A stretch of 64,000 nt of DNA from Euphorbia lathyris (Eukaryota > Streptophyta > Magnoliopsida > Malpighiales > Euphorbiaceae), in the NCBI RefSeq assembly GCF_963576675.1, contig NC_088916.1, positions 10,950,501 through 11,014,500 on the forward strand, given 5' to 3'. Each line of letters opens with the position of its first letter. The first letter of the stretch is position 1. A program made the translations under genes and the position numbers. This document shows positions 1-10,904 of this stretch, piece after piece. The notes under the pieces were generated by a model. It saw only the letters and a list, made by a program, of their open reading frames with translations. It was not told the DNA's origin and made no database searches.

Positions 1-1749
1 AGGCAGTTGCTTATCCATGGCTGGGAGGGTGGCCTTAGTGAACTCGGTAATTACTGGTAGTTTTATGCATTCCTTTATTGTGTATAAATGGCCTGCCGCT
101 TTAATTGCTAGATTGAGATGCTGTATGAGAAATTTTGTTTGGACTGGATCTATTTCTGCTAGGAAATTGGTCTCTGTTCCCTAGCAGCTTTGCTGCCAAA
201 AGCTTGCAGAAGGAGGTCTTGGGACTAAAGAGCTAATAACATTGAACAGAGCTCTCATGGGAAAATTAGCTTGGGGCTTGCTTCAGGATAAATCGCTGTG
301 CTTCCGAGTGTTAAGATCTAGATTTATCAGCAGGTCGGGGAAGCCTCGTAGCTGGATTTTTAATTCGTCACTTTGGACGTCTATTAGATCGGTCTATGCC
401 GTCATTCGGGACCATTGTTTCTGGTGGATTGGTTCTCCCTCGAGTCTTAGTTTCTGGTTTGACGCTTGGATTGAGCCCCCGGTGGCTGATCAAGTGGGTT
501 TATCTCCCAATCAGCGTAGGGGTCGGAATGAATTGGTGGATGATTATTTCCATGGTAATTATTGGAATTTGCCAAACTTGGATGAGGATGTTTAGATCAG
601 AATTCGGGCGGTTGATCGTGGGACTGACGGTGCTGATATCTGTGTCTGGAAGCCGACGGTAGGTGGTGTATTGTCTGTTAAACTCTTCTATGCATGGTTG
701 CGCCCGCAGACAGATGTTAAAAATTGGTCTCGCTTCATTTGGCGTGCGTCAATTCCCTCGGCTCACTCGCTAACTTGCTGGCGGGCGGTGCTCGGTTATT
801 TACCTACTTTTGATCAACTCAGGAAGCGGGGCTGTGTGCTTGTTTCTCGCTGCCCCTTGTGTCAATTAGATAACGAGTCTGTGAGTCATATCTTCATTAG
901 CTGTCAGTTTGCACAGGAAATTTGGAAAGGCGTTTCCTCGCTGTTTGGCCGTCGGCTTCCTACGGTTTCTACGGTTCGGGAATTGATTGAATCTGCTGCT
1001 CAATTCCGCTTTAGTTCTCAGATTTCAGAGCTTTGGGCTGCTGCGGTGGTTAGCAGTGTTTGGGCTATCTGGTTTACTCGCAATCAAATTATTTTTGAGG
1101 GTGAATCCCCTTGCGTCTCGATAGCCTTAAGATGGATATGGCGAGGCATTAAAGACTCCTCGGGTTTGGTAGGGGGTCACGTTTGGAACTCTGCTGTTGA
1201 ACTCCATATTCTTTCTAAGCTGGGCGCTGTAAGGCGCTTTCCTTGTGCTCCTCGGATCATTACGGTCTGCTAGCAGAGGCCGCCCGAGCATTGGATCAAG
1301 ATCAACATAGATGCCTCGGTTGCGAGGGGCAGTGCTGGCTGCGGTGGTGTGATCAGATCTTCTTCTGGTAGTTGGTTGGGTGGTTTTGCTTTTTCGCTAG
1401 ATTTCCAGTTTGCTTATCTTGCGGAACTAACAGCAGCTATTAGAGCCGTGCGTCTGGCTATTGATCGAGGCTGGAGAGTGACTCCACCTTTGTCGTTCAT
1501 GCTTTCCGTTCCAAGTCTAGTGCTGTCCCGTGGGTGATTAAACAGGACTGGCTGAAGTGCATCAGCCTTATGCAGTCTATTCGAGTGGTTGTTTCTCACG
1601 TCTTCAGAGAGGGGAATGCTGTGGCAGACACTCTTTCAAATTTTGGCCGGACAATGACAGGTTTTCAATGGTGGGACTCGGTGCCAAGCTTTTGTAGTTC
1701 AGTTCACCTTAGGGATGTTAGGGGAGGCGCTAATTATCGCTTTTCTTAA
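1..1749 (+). pseudogene. LINE ORF2 remnant: RT thumb, zf-RVT, RNase H
   Basis: Translated pieces in order are: a post-RT segment (GRVALVNSVITGSF, near 20-65) and LGTKELITLNRALMGKLAWG (near 217-277); a zf-RVT segment at about 735-935 (FIWRASIPSAHSLTCWRAVL, then CPLCQLDNESVSHIFISCQF with its Cys/His ligands); a linker with VSSVWAIWFTRNQIIF; and an RNase H domain (KINIDASVARGSAGCGGVIR, later VVVSHVFREGNAVADTLSNF). In the autonomous element this protein copies the RNA at the nicked target. Here it is dead: in-frame stops occur near 180 (TAG), 593-595 and 1271, and a frame change or deletion near 1500 removes part of RNase H. The family match is by motif order, which is typical of plant L1 LINEs. 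Confidence 0.85.
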
Positions 1750-1889
1750 TTCCTGTATTTGATTAATTCTTTGTTCTTTATTCTTTTCTTCCTTTTTGCG
1801 TTATGCTTTTAATAAAGGGGTTCGGGGTCTTGCGCGGGGGTGCCAGCCTGGCTGGGATGTCCGTCGCTTTCCTCGGTAACAAAAAAAAA
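1..1889 (+). mobile_element. L1-type LINE, 3' part, cut by window start
   Basis: This is the 3' portion of a non-LTR retrotransposon. Reading frames with LINE motifs (end of RT, zf-RVT, RNase H) run to about 1749. A short 3' UTR follows, and a run of nine A residues at 1881-1889 looks like the poly(A) tail. The UTR motif GGGGTGCCAGCCTGG near 1837 matches GGGGGTGCCGACCTAG near 63810 in the second LINE of this window, so both belong to one family. The 5' end lies outside the window, so no target-site duplication can be assigned. Confidence 0.85.
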
Positions 1890-2039
1890 TGTATTTCTTT
1901 ATCAAATTAGTCCGGATTAGATTTTAGAGAGTTTTGGTTTTTTGAGAGTATTTGAGAATTTGATGAAAGGGTATTCTAGTCTTTTTCTGAGGTTAAGTGT
2001 GGGAAATTATGGCTAAGAATAGCAATCCACTTAGTAAAT

Positions 2040-2188
2040 GGGATAAGAATCGAATTTGACTCTAACATTTTCGGTGGAGTGCGTATTTAATCCTAATATA
2101 TTAAGTTGTGAAAAATCAACCTTAATTTTTTCAAACAAGATTAATTTAACCCTAACTTTACAGAAAATTTTTAAAAACTCGTTTGAAT
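2040..2188 (+). repeat. MITE (GGGATAAGAATCG family), left part
   Basis: It begins GGGATAAGAATCGAATTTGA and aligns with the complete copy at 30943-31188 (same start, then CTCTAACNTTTTCGGTGGAG). The alignment stops at 2188, where the GC-rich element 2189-2799 is inserted. It appears to resume after 2800 with a diverged stretch that carries the LINE insertion target. The far end is not recognisable. Confidence 0.7.
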
Positions 2189-2799
2189 CCATTAAACACG
2201 GACTCTTCCCCGGGGGCGCCGTGGTCGTGTCGGACTCGCCGGACTCGAGGACTCGACGATGACACGGATGGGACTCGACAGTGACACGGTAGGGACTCCG
2301 CGGGACACGGTGGAGACTCGGCTAATGGTGAAAATATGTAAAAGTTTAGGTTTTTTTTAAATCTTTTAAAACCTATGGTTCAATTACAAAATTTGACAAA
2401 AAAAAAAACTAAACTACATCTAATTCTCACCTCTGTATCGCGATTATAAACGCTCAGGGTTTCTTTCTCTTCCTTCTTCGATTTTTTTTGCGATTTACTA
2501 TTCTTAGTGATTCTCCTGCGATTTCATTTTCTTTCTTCCTCTTCTTTCTTGTCGTTGTCTTGTCTGATTTCATCCGCACCAAAATCCTTGCGATTTCATC
2601 ATTGCTATTAGATAATGACTTATTTGTGATTTAGCAAGTTTTTTTATATATTTTATATTTTATATCTAATATATATAAAATTAATTATATAAAATTTACC
2701 GTGTCTAGCCGCACCCATGTCATATTTTCTAAAAATGTCGTTTTCTGTATCCGCATCCGTGTCTGTATCCGTATCCGCATCCGAGTCGGTGTTTCATAG
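2189..2799 (+). mobile_element. GC-rich non-autonomous TIR element, 8-bp TSD (hAT-like)
   Basis: The element starts CCATTAAACACGGACTC and ends GTCGGTGTTTCATAG. It is flanked by the direct repeat GTTTGAAT at 2181-2188 and 2800-2807. Both termini are rich in CGGACTCG/GACACGG motifs, while the middle is AT-rich. A second copy in opposite orientation lies at 7136-7568 with its own 8-bp repeat. Eight-base target duplications are typical of hAT elements, but the TIR lacks a clear hAT consensus and a 9-bp (MULE) reading is nearly possible for the second copy. I see no coding capacity. Confidence 0.7.
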
Positions 2800-2837
2800 G
2801 TTTGAATGATATTTATGTGTCATGGGACCTTACAAAC

Positions 2838-5800
2838 AACAACAACAACAACAACAAAGCCTTAGTCCCGAAATGATTCGGGGTCGGCTAACATGAACCA
2901 TCATATAAAACCGTGAAAATCAAGTCGTGTCAGCGACACAGATTCGCTCCCTCCACTCCGTCCTATCCACTACCATATTTTCCTCAATTCCCAATAAACT
3001 CATATCACTCTCGATCACCCTCCTCCAAGTTTGCTTAGGTCTTCCCCTACCCCTCACCACTACATCCCTTTGCCACTCTTCGGTTCTCCTAACCGGCGCA
3101 TCAAGCGCTCTACGTCTCACATGGCCAAACCACCTTAGTCGGTTTTCTCTCATTTTATTCTCAATAGATGTAACCCCTACTTTTGTCCTAATTATTTCAT
3201 TACGCACCCGGTCCTTTCTCGTGTGACCACACATCCATCTCAACATACGCATCTCCGCCACCGACATCTTATGGATGTGGCAGTGTTTCACTGCCCAACA
3301 CTCCGTACCATATAACAATGCTGGTCTAATTGCCGTCCGGTAGAATTTTCCCTTCAATCTATTAGGCATGCCGGGATCACAAAGGAAACCCGTAGCACTC
3401 TTCCACTTCGACCAACCAGCTTTAATCCTATGGGCAACATCTCCATCTACTTCTCCATCCGTTTGGATAATAGATCCTAAATACCGGAAGCAATCCGAGG
3501 CCTGAACAACTCTCCCATCTAGGGTGATTGTCCCTGCCTCCCTACTCCTACGGCCGCTAAACTTACACTCCAAATATTCTGTCTTACTTCGACTCAACTT
3601 AAAGCCTCTAGATTCTAGAGTTTGCCTCCATAGTTCCAACTTCATCTCCACTCCTTCTTTCGTCTCATCAACCAACACAATATCATCTGCAAACAGCATG
3701 CACCATGGTATACCATCTTGAAGTGAACTTGTTAGTTCATCCATAACGATGGCAAAAAGAAATGGGCTTAGTGCGGAACCTTGATGCACTCCAATCGTAA
3801 TAGGAAACTCTTCAGTTTTCCCAACACTAGTACGTACACTCGTGCATACTCCCTCATACATGTCCTTTATGATGTCAATATATTTCCGCGAAATGCCTTT
3901 CCTTATCAAGGCCCACCAAAGTACTTCCCTTGGTACCTTATCATATGCTTTCTCCAAGTCAATGAAAACCATATGCAAGTCTTTCTTCTTATTTCGATAG
4001 TGCTCCATTAATTGTCTCATTAGATGGATGGCTTCCATAGTTGATCTTCCCGGCATAAAGCCAAACTGGTTTTCCGAGATCTTCACTGTCCTCCTTAGCC
4101 TTTGTTCAATCACTCGCTCCCAAAGTTTCATAGTGTGACTCATTAATTTGATTCCCCGATAGTTGGCACAATCTTGGACATCGCCTTTGTTCTTATACAA
4201 AGGGATTAAGGTACTTTTCCTCCATTCTGATGGCATCTTATTGTTTCTCCAAATTTTGTTGAAGAACGTCGTCAACCATTCGATTCCTCTTTCTCCCAAA
4301 CATCTCCAAATCTCAATAGGGATGCCATCAGGTCCTACTGCTTTCTTCAACTTCATCTTACTTAATGCCATTTTGACTTCACCCTTTTGAATTCTCCGCA
4401 GGCATTCATGATTTATCATATCGTGATGGATACTTATATCTCCAACATCTTGTTGGCGATCTCCATTAAATAAGTCATCAAAATAGGACCTCCATCGTTC
4501 CTTGATATCCTTATCTCCAACTAGGACTTTCTGGTCCACATCCTTCACACATTTAACTTTTCCGAGATCTCGCGTCTTCCTATCTCTCATCCAAGCAATT
4601 CTATATATGTCTCTTTCCCCTTCTTTCGTATCCAATCTTGTATACAGATCCCGATTCACCTTTGCTCTAGCATCTCGTATGACCTTCTTTACTTCCCTTT
4701 TAGCCTCTTTGTATTTTTCGTAGTTCTCGTCACTCCTACATTTCCCCAATAGTTTATAGGATTCTCTCTTACTCTTTACTGCTTGTCGTACTTCTTCTGT
4801 CCACCAAGATGTGTCCTTACCCGGTGGCATGCTACCTTTAGATTCCCCTAGAACTTCCTTCGCTACTTCCCTTATACTATGCTCCATCTTATTCCATATT
4901 GAATCTATATCTGAATCCATATTGCAAGTCCAAATATCTTTTTTGGTCATCTCATCCACAAATTTTTGTTGATTCTCCCCTTGCAATTTCCACCACTTAA
5001 TCTTAGTCTCTACTTGAGGTGTTTGTTTTCTTATACATTTCCTACTTCGAAAATCTAGCACCACTACTCTATGTTGGGTTGTCGTACTCTCACCAGGGAT
5101 CACCTTACAATCAATATAACTCTTTCTCCAAGCACTCATTACTAAGAAGAAGTCAATTTGGCTCGCATTACCGCCACTCCGATAAGTCACTAAGTGGGAT
5201 GTTCTCTTCATAAACCATGTGTTCATGATACTCAAGTCATAGGCTGATGCGAATTCCAAAATATCATTTCCTGCTTCATTCTTATCTCCAAAACCATACC
5301 CTCCATGAACACTCTCAAACCCATCTCGCCTAGAACCCACGTGTCCATTGAGATCACCCCCTAGTACCATTTTTTCATCCCTAGGAACCTGTTGCACCAC
5401 TTCCTCTAAGTCATCCCAAAAAGCTTGTCTTATAGACACATCTAATCCTATTTGTGGCGCATATGCACTAATGACATTCACAACCTCATCCCCTATCACT
5501 AGCTTAACACTCATAATTCTATCGCTCTTCCTAGACACCGCTACTACCTCATCAATATACTCCCTATCAATAAGAATACCTACTCCATTTCTACCCTTAT
5601 CCTTTCCTGAGTACCAAAGCTTATAACCCCAAGGAGCTATCTCTCTAGCCTTGGCTCCAACCCACTTGGTTTCTTGTAGGCATAATATATTTATTCTCCT
5701 CCTCTTCATAACATCTACAATTTCAGCTAATCTTCCTGTCAAAGAACCTATGTTCCATGTCCCAAAGCGTAACCTACTACCCTTACCCCTACCCCTACCA

Positions 5801-6105
5801 TTACCGTGGACTAGCTTATTTACCCGCAACCCTTGCATATTTGACACCACCCCCGGGTCCTGGGGTGGCGCGCCGCTTCGGGGCGACGACCTAGCAACCC
5901 TTGCACATTTATCACTACACCCGGGTCTAGGAAGTGCAGCGCGTCGCTGAGTAGGGAACGCCCCAACGGTATTTATATTATGGTTCATGTCATAAGATGT
6001 GGCTAAGTTTTACGCTGGCCGCCACAAACCTACCGCAACCCTCCTCCTTTGTCCGGGCTTGGGACCGGCTGTAAAGGCCACCAAGTGACCCTCACAGGCG
6101 GAGTT
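2838..6105 (-). mobile_element. Full-length RTE-type LINE with 18-bp TSD
   Basis: The element lies on the minus strand between two identical 18-bp repeats, TCATGGGACCTTACAAAC, at 2820-2837 and 6106-6123. Its 3' end is a TTG trinucleotide tail (CAACAA repeats at 2838-2856 on the plus strand), as is usual for RTE-clade LINEs, which end in short microsatellites rather than poly(A). The 5' UTR is about 117 bp (5989-6105) and begins CTCCGCCTGTGAGGGTCACT. A single ORF fills 2920-5988. Perfect TSD, intact ORF and complete ends together suggest a recent insertion. Confidence 0.93.
2920..5988 (-). CDS. RTE-type LINE polyprotein: AP endonuclease + reverse transcriptase
   Basis: This 1022-aa ORF has no internal stop. 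Residues about 70-300 form an apurinic-type endonuclease: FGTWNIGSL (N about 79), CLQETKW (E about 106), [15 protein letters not shown] and [11 protein letters not shown] as the late His motif. The endonuclease nicks the target. The central part is a reverse transcriptase: [63 protein letters not shown] (first catalytic Asp), [13 protein letters not shown] and the active-site box LFADDIVLV. The C-terminus has [18 protein letters not shown] and WFGHVRRR, typical of plant RTE proteins. The first Met at 5988 was chosen because it gives the longest frame just after the conserved 5' UTR. All catalytic motifs are present, so the protein may be functional. Confidence 0.92.
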   Translation of the reverse strand: MNHNINTVGAFPTQRRAALPRPGCSDKCARVARSSPRSGAPPQDPGVVSNMQGLRVNKLVHGNGRGRGKGSRLRFGTWNIGSLTGRLAEIVDVMKRRRINILCLQETKWVGAKAREIAPWGYKLWYSGKDKGRNGVGILIDREYIDEVVAVSRKSDRIMSVKLVIGDEVVNVISAYAPQIGLDVSIRQAFWDDLEEVVQQVPRDEKMVLGGDLNGHVGSRRDGFESVHGGYGFGDKNEAGNDILEFASAYDLSIMNTWFMKRTSHLVTYRSGGNASQIDFFLVMSAWRKSYIDCKVIPGESTTTQHRVVVLDFRSRKCIRKQTPQVETKIKWWKLQGENQQKFVDEMTKKDIWTCNMDSDIDSIWNKMEHSIREVAKEVLGESKGSMPPGKDTSWWTEEVRQAVKSKRESYKLLGKCRSDENYEKYKEAKREVKKVIRDARAKVNRDLYTRLDTKEGERDIYRIAWMRDRKTRDLGKVKCVKDVDQKVLVGDKDIKERWRSYFDDLFNGDRQQDVGDISIHHDMINHECLRRIQKGEVKMALSKMKLKKAVGPDGIPIEIWRCLGERGIEWLTTFFNKIWRNNKMPSEWRKSTLIPLYKNKGDVQDCANYRGIKLMSHTMKLWERVIEQRLRRTVKISENQFGFMPGRSTMEAIHLMRQLMEHYRNKKKDLHMVFIDLEKAYDKVPREVLWWALIRKGISRKYIDIIKDMYEGVCTSVRTSVGKTEEFPITIGVHQGSALSPFLFAIVMDELTSSLQDGIPWCMLFADDIVLVDETKEGVEMKLELWRQTLESRGFKLSRSKTEYLECKFSGRRSREAGTITLDGRVVQASDCFRYLGSIIQTDGEVDGDVAHRIKAGWSKWKSATGFLCDPGMPNRLKGKFYRTAIRPALLYGTECWAVKHCHIHKMSVAEMRMLRWMCGHTRKDRVRNEIIRTKVGVTSIENKMRENRLRWFGHVRRRALDAPVRRTEEWQRDVVVRGRGRPKQTWRRVIESDMSLLGIEENMVVDRTEWRERICVADTT

Positions 6106-6123
6106 TCATGGGACCTTACAAAC

Positions 6124-7127
6124 ACTACAAAAAAAAAAAGGAGTTTCAAGTACAAATTGCTAGCGACAAATTACAGCTCTTGTACTTAATTATACATTTT
6201 AAATTAATATAGGGGACTATTTTACATTTTGTATCCGTTTGTTTTATAAGTCAGACAACTTTAATTAATTAAAAATATAAATTGGATATATTTAATTGTT
6301 TTTTATCAAAAGGCACCAAACAACCGACTGAGTTTCTCATTTATTTTTAATCGTTTGGTTTATAATGCCCAAAGTTTTCTAAGATCCATATGCCAATTCC
6401 TTCTACACCATTACTGTATGTAAACACGTTTGGTTCTAAATTTGCTAATCAGACCTAGTTATCAATTTCTTATCATATGAATACCATCTATTTTAGAGGA
6501 GTTGTTTTTGGAACATAGTTAGACTATTCTGATATGTACACTGTGTTTTGGGATTAACATACGATATTTTTGTTCCATTCAGGACTATGCACCAATTGTT
6601 GGCGGAGGTAGCAAAACGTTGGCTTAGCATCAATTAACCAGGCTAGTTATTGTGGTGAGAAGTAAAAGGTACATATCTTTATTTTGGTACTTTTATTTTG
6701 AAAACTCCCTTGATACGTAAGTTAGATTGTATTTGAAAATTGAGAGGAAAACATGGATATTATAATTTTATTCTAGAATTGGTATGTAGTATATTACCTT
6801 AATTGGGGATGGGATTTTGGACTCAATTCCTATGTGGCTATGGGATTTAAGTCCACCTTTCATCTACTGTTTTAATTCCTACAACGTGACTTCTCAACTT
6901 TCAACTTCTCTTGTGCTGATTAGAGATGGAATTGCTAGCATAACAGTTGATAGTGCATGGAGAAGAGCTATTGCGTATCAATTGTATCAACTCTTTTTGT
7001 TTCTTCTGTTCTGAAAATATAGAGAAATTATTATGACTGCTGACTAATTTAAAAGACAGTATCAAGTGCTGTCCAAAACAATTAAAAAAGAACATATACT
7101 CCCATCCATAGGCACAAAAGCCATGTG
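6124..7127. other. Intergenic, no gene recognised
   Basis: The stretch is AT-rich. It opens with CACTACAAAAAA, which resembles a CACTA terminus, but I found no partner end. Around 6580-6630 there is an exon-like patch after a TTCAG acceptor (DYAPIVGGGSKTLA then stop), too short to assign. No other coding signal is seen. Confidence 0.4.
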
Positions 7128-7135
7128 ATAAAAAC

Positions 7136-7568
7136 CTATGAAGCACGGACACGGGTGCGGACGCGGGTGCGGACACGGGAAACGACATTTTTAGAAAATA
7201 TGAGACACGGGTGCGGCGGGGACACGGAAAATTTTATATAATTAATTATATATATATTAGATATAAAAATATATAAAAAACATGATAAATCACAAATGAG
7301 ATTATAATTTAGGATTTTTGATAAATTGCATAATTGATCCTTAAATTTTATAAAAAAATTTAAAAAAACCCTAATTTTTAACCTTTTTTTACCCCAGCCG
7401 TGTCCCCCCGTGTCCGGCCGTGTCCCCATCCGTGTCCCGCCATGTCCCCATCCGTGTCCCATTTTCCGGCCGTGTCCCCGCTGTGTCCGGCCGTGTCCCG
7501 CCGAGTCCCCGAGTCCGGCGAGTCCGACTCGGCCACGGCGACCCCGGGGAAGAGTCCGTACTTCATAG
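7136..7568 (-). mobile_element. GC-rich non-autonomous TIR element, second copy, inverted
   Basis: It starts CTATGAAGCACGGACACGGG and ends GAGTCCGTACTTCATAG, so the tips are inverted repeats (CTATGAAG/CTTCATAG). The flanks carry ATAAAAAC at 7128-7135 and 7569-7576; one more base (G) also matches on the left. Read on the minus strand it resembles the copy at 2189-2799: GGACTCTTCCCCGGGG at one end, an AT-rich core, then GACACGGG-type repeats. No protein is encoded; the open frames across it come from the GTGTCC repeats. Confidence 0.75.
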
Positions 7569-7576
7569 ATAAAAAC

Positions 7577-8388
7577 TAATGATTTTTAAATAAAAGCATT
7601 GCCAAGCTTTCTTTTCATTCCCTTGTGGTTAATAGGAGATACGTTTCTTGAGGTGTTCAACTTCGCGACTATGGTGCTCGATCAAAACAATAAAAGCCTC
7701 TTCTTACTCTATAACGCTTGTACCTTCCCCTCTTTCTCTTTCTCTTTCTCCTTCTCTGTTCCCTTCCCTGGTCATCGAGTTTGGGTCACAACTATGTTGA
7801 TAGGTCATGGAATAAATGTTACCACATAATAGGTCAGACAAACAACAATATTTATAGACCAGGGGCCCAATAGTGCTTTGAGCCAATAAAAGTTCATGTT
7901 TCTGGCTTGCAATTGAGCTAATTGTAAACTTCATAGCTGATGTGGAAGGCTGAGCCTCAAATCTGCAAAGGTTAAGGGGCAGGCCAAAATTGATAGTTAA
8001 TGGATTTTGTTGGGGTACTATTTTGGTAGTAAGCCTATAATTCCTAAGGATAACTTCTCCAGAATAAAATTTAGTTTCTAGGAACTTTCTTCAGCTTTTC
8101 AGTAAATTTGTCTCTGTAAACATGAAAAATCTTTTTCACTCTAATATTGATTGGACTTGGCACATATCATATCAAATGGCTAATATGGTTGAGTGAAATA
8201 TTGTTTTTGTAACCAAAATATTGTTGTTCTAATTGGTTAAAATCTTTATGCAATTATGATTTTCTCTTTCCAAGTTATGATGCACTCCACTTGTCAACAT
8301 TAGATGCAGCTATTTAAGAAAGCAAATGAACACAGTACCAAAAATTGTTTGTGTCATGTATATTGGAGGAATATATGAATAGAAGATA
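7577..8388. other. Intergenic, no gene recognised
   Basis: Unremarkable AT-rich sequence with a CTTTCTC microsatellite patch near 7730-7755. I see no gene or repeat boundary here. Confidence 0.4.
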
Positions 8389-8628
8389 TTTGGTGTAATG
8401 CATATTTACACCCTTAAACTTGGCAAGTCTTGCTTATTGGCACTCTGAACTTTTAAAATAATCTATCACACACCTATATTTGGCTTTAAAAACCTATCAC
8501 ACACCAACTATAGGTGTGTGATATGTTTTTAAAGCCAACTATGAGTGTGTGATAGATTATTTTAGAAGTTCAGGGTGCCAATAGGCAAAACGTGCCAACT
8601 TTAAAGGTTTAAATATACATTAAGCCAA
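8389..8628. repeat. Fold-back MITE, about 240 bp
   Basis: The two halves are inverted repeats of roughly 100 bp. The left arm reads TTTGGTGTAATGCATATTTA, then AACTTGGCA and TCTATCACACACC. The right arm is the complement of this (GTGTGTGATAGATTATTTTA, then AACGTGCCAACTTTAAAGG). The transcript would fold into a long hairpin. I could not fix the target-site duplication, so the superfamily is open. Confidence 0.65.
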
Positions 8629-8639
8629 AATCCTTTTAC

Positions 8640-9471
8640 TTAGTATTTATTATTTAATGGGATGCCCCTCTTGGCTTCTTATCAGATGGTTAATGTAGAT
8701 GTGCAAAGGAAAAAAAAGAAGAAAAAAGGACATGTTTTGTTTCTGATCTTCTTTAGTTACCTAAAAGTGAAAAACAAAATATTACTACCGGAAACGAGAG
8801 AAAAGGTTTGATAGAAAGAGGGAATTTTTTATATTGGCTAGTCGTTGACATTTATTTCCCAGCAAAATATGGCAATCAATAGGTGAAAAGGATTGGGCGA
8901 AAAAAGTCTGAGGTTTAGTTGTGTTATGACGTTGTGATTTAGGCCTTAGTCATGATGCCATGTAGAAAGAAAGTTTCTGCTATGCATTCTTTTCCTCCCA
9001 TTATAACCTGGGTTATTGACTTTTTAATATTATTTTTTGGTTTGGTCTCTGGATCCATGTGCAAAATTTGATAGAACAGTGTCTTCAGTTTGTACATGAA
9101 CCAGAGAGAAGTTGTGGAAACATTGTTAGCGCAGGTAAAAATTGAACCTGGCTTCACTGAACTTGGTAACTGTTCTAACGAAGTTAATGTCTCTTGAAAC
9201 ATTATACCATGTACTCTAAATGTTAGCTTTTACCTATGGTGGGCACACATTCAATGTAGTCTATTACTACAAGACAAAGGGAATTGTGTTCCTCCTTTTC
9301 TGATGATGCCAAGTGAGTTGATCAATTTAAAGTCAGTTGCAGGATTGACTGATTCCTATTTTTTTTTCCTGTATGGCCGTATATTGTTCCATTAATATTA
9401 CATCAAACAGTATCTGATTAACTTTATCCCTTAAGAAACTGAAAATCTTCATTTTCCTGAATATTCTTATT
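8640..9471. other. Intergenic, no gene recognised
   Basis: No supported gene. The open frames here are short and lack recognisable motifs. The stretch is the left flank of the CACTA element. Confidence 0.4.
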
Positions 9472-10057
9472 CACTACAAGAAAATTGATTTTTGGCAACA
9501 GATGAAGTCGTTGCTAAAAATATTTTTCGCAACGACATCTCCACTTTTGCAACAACTTCTGGTCGTTATGAGAAGTTCTGTTGCTAAAGGTTTCTGCAAC
9601 GACTTACTGTTGTTGCCAAATCTTGAGCATATGTGAGAGAATGAAAGGTTTCTTTTGCAACAACATGTTGTTGCTATTTATTGTAACATTTCACAACAAG
9701 TTCTGACGTTGCTATATATATTAGTTTTCTCAACAACATTTGAAGTTGTTATACATTTTGAAGTACTGCAACAACACATGTCGTTGCTATTAATTTTGAC
9801 GATTTGCTACAACTACTGTCGTTGCTAATATTATATTAATGGTAACAACTGTTATGTTGCCAATGTAATTTTCCAGCCATAAATTTTCGATTTTAAATTT
9901 ATTAATGGTGGAATAAGTTATACTAAAAATCAAAAATCAATTACAATGATGGAACAATATATACTATTCAATTATGTTTCTCCTAATCCTTTCATGATCA
10001 CATGCTATGCTAAAACTAATTTTAATTTCAATGTCAAAAAAACCTTAGTGTTTTTAG

Positions 10058-10387
10058 GGGATAAGGTACCAAAATAAGCCTATGGTTTTTGGGGAAGTAT
10101 CAATTTAGGTTCAACGTACAAAATAGCAACAATATAGGCTTAACATTTAAAAAATGGTACCAATATAGGCCTCGATAACGGATTGGATACGTATATTGGT
10201 GCTATTTTGTACGTGAAGGGAGAAATCGGAACTTTACAAATTAATAAGAATGACGTATCCAATCCGTTATTGAGGCCTAAATTGATATAATTTTTTAAAC
10301 GTTAAGCCTATATTAGTGTTATTTTGTACGTGGAGCCTAAATTGATACTTCCTTAAAAACCATAGACCTATTTTGGTACCTTATCCC
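10058..10387. repeat. MULE-type MITE (GGGATAAGGTACC family), nested in CACTA
   Basis: The termini are GGGATAAGGTACCAAAATA and its complement GGTACCTTATCCC, and the whole 330 bp is a long inverted repeat. Flanking 9-mers TGTTTTTAG (10049-10057) and TATTTTTAA (10388-10396) agree at 7 of 9 positions, a decayed 9-bp TSD. Other copies lie at 16162-16327, 32496-32790 and, truncated, 44261-44462. Confidence 0.75.
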
Positions 10388-10904
10388 TATTTTTAACTAT
10401 TTCTTCCCATATAAATGATAACATAAACACGTTATATACATATGTGCATATCTAATTGAGTACTTATTATGGGCTTCATTAACCACATCCAAAATGGATT
10501 GTGCATATCTATTCCGTCCATCTACAACATCAAGTGGTCTGCATTGTTTCTCTTGGGAAAAATAAGTATCTGCAATACATCTCTACGAGTTCATAGATTT
10601 TAGTAGATATTTTCAGATGTTATATACCCAAAATCATCAGTTTACACTTTATAATATCCCAGGTTATATCCTACACCCAAAATAAGATAAAAGTGGAAAT
10701 GATACATGCTATTCTGACACCAAAGCAGGTGAATTAGGACCAAGTTTTGCTTGTAAGATTTCTCTTTAAACACTCTCTTTCTATCATGTGCATGAACATC
10801 CTCAGAAACATAAAAATATACCAAAAAACAATGTAAAAGACAATTAATCCTCTGCAATCCTAATAAAAGAGCTTATAATCATAACAATGAATAAACTAAA
10901 ACTT

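Noticed and set aside
2838..2856. CAACAA microsatellite as an independent simple repeat
   Set aside because: It is the terminal TTG tail of the RTE LINE.
6122..6140. CACTACAAAAAAA as the left end of a second CACTA element
   Set aside because: No matching TTTTTTGTAGTG end or subterminal repeats were found downstream, and the bases overlap the LINE target site.
7136..7566. Minus-strand open frames with GHGWGHG-type repeats as proteins
   Set aside because: They are translations of the GTGTCC-rich repeats of the TIR element.
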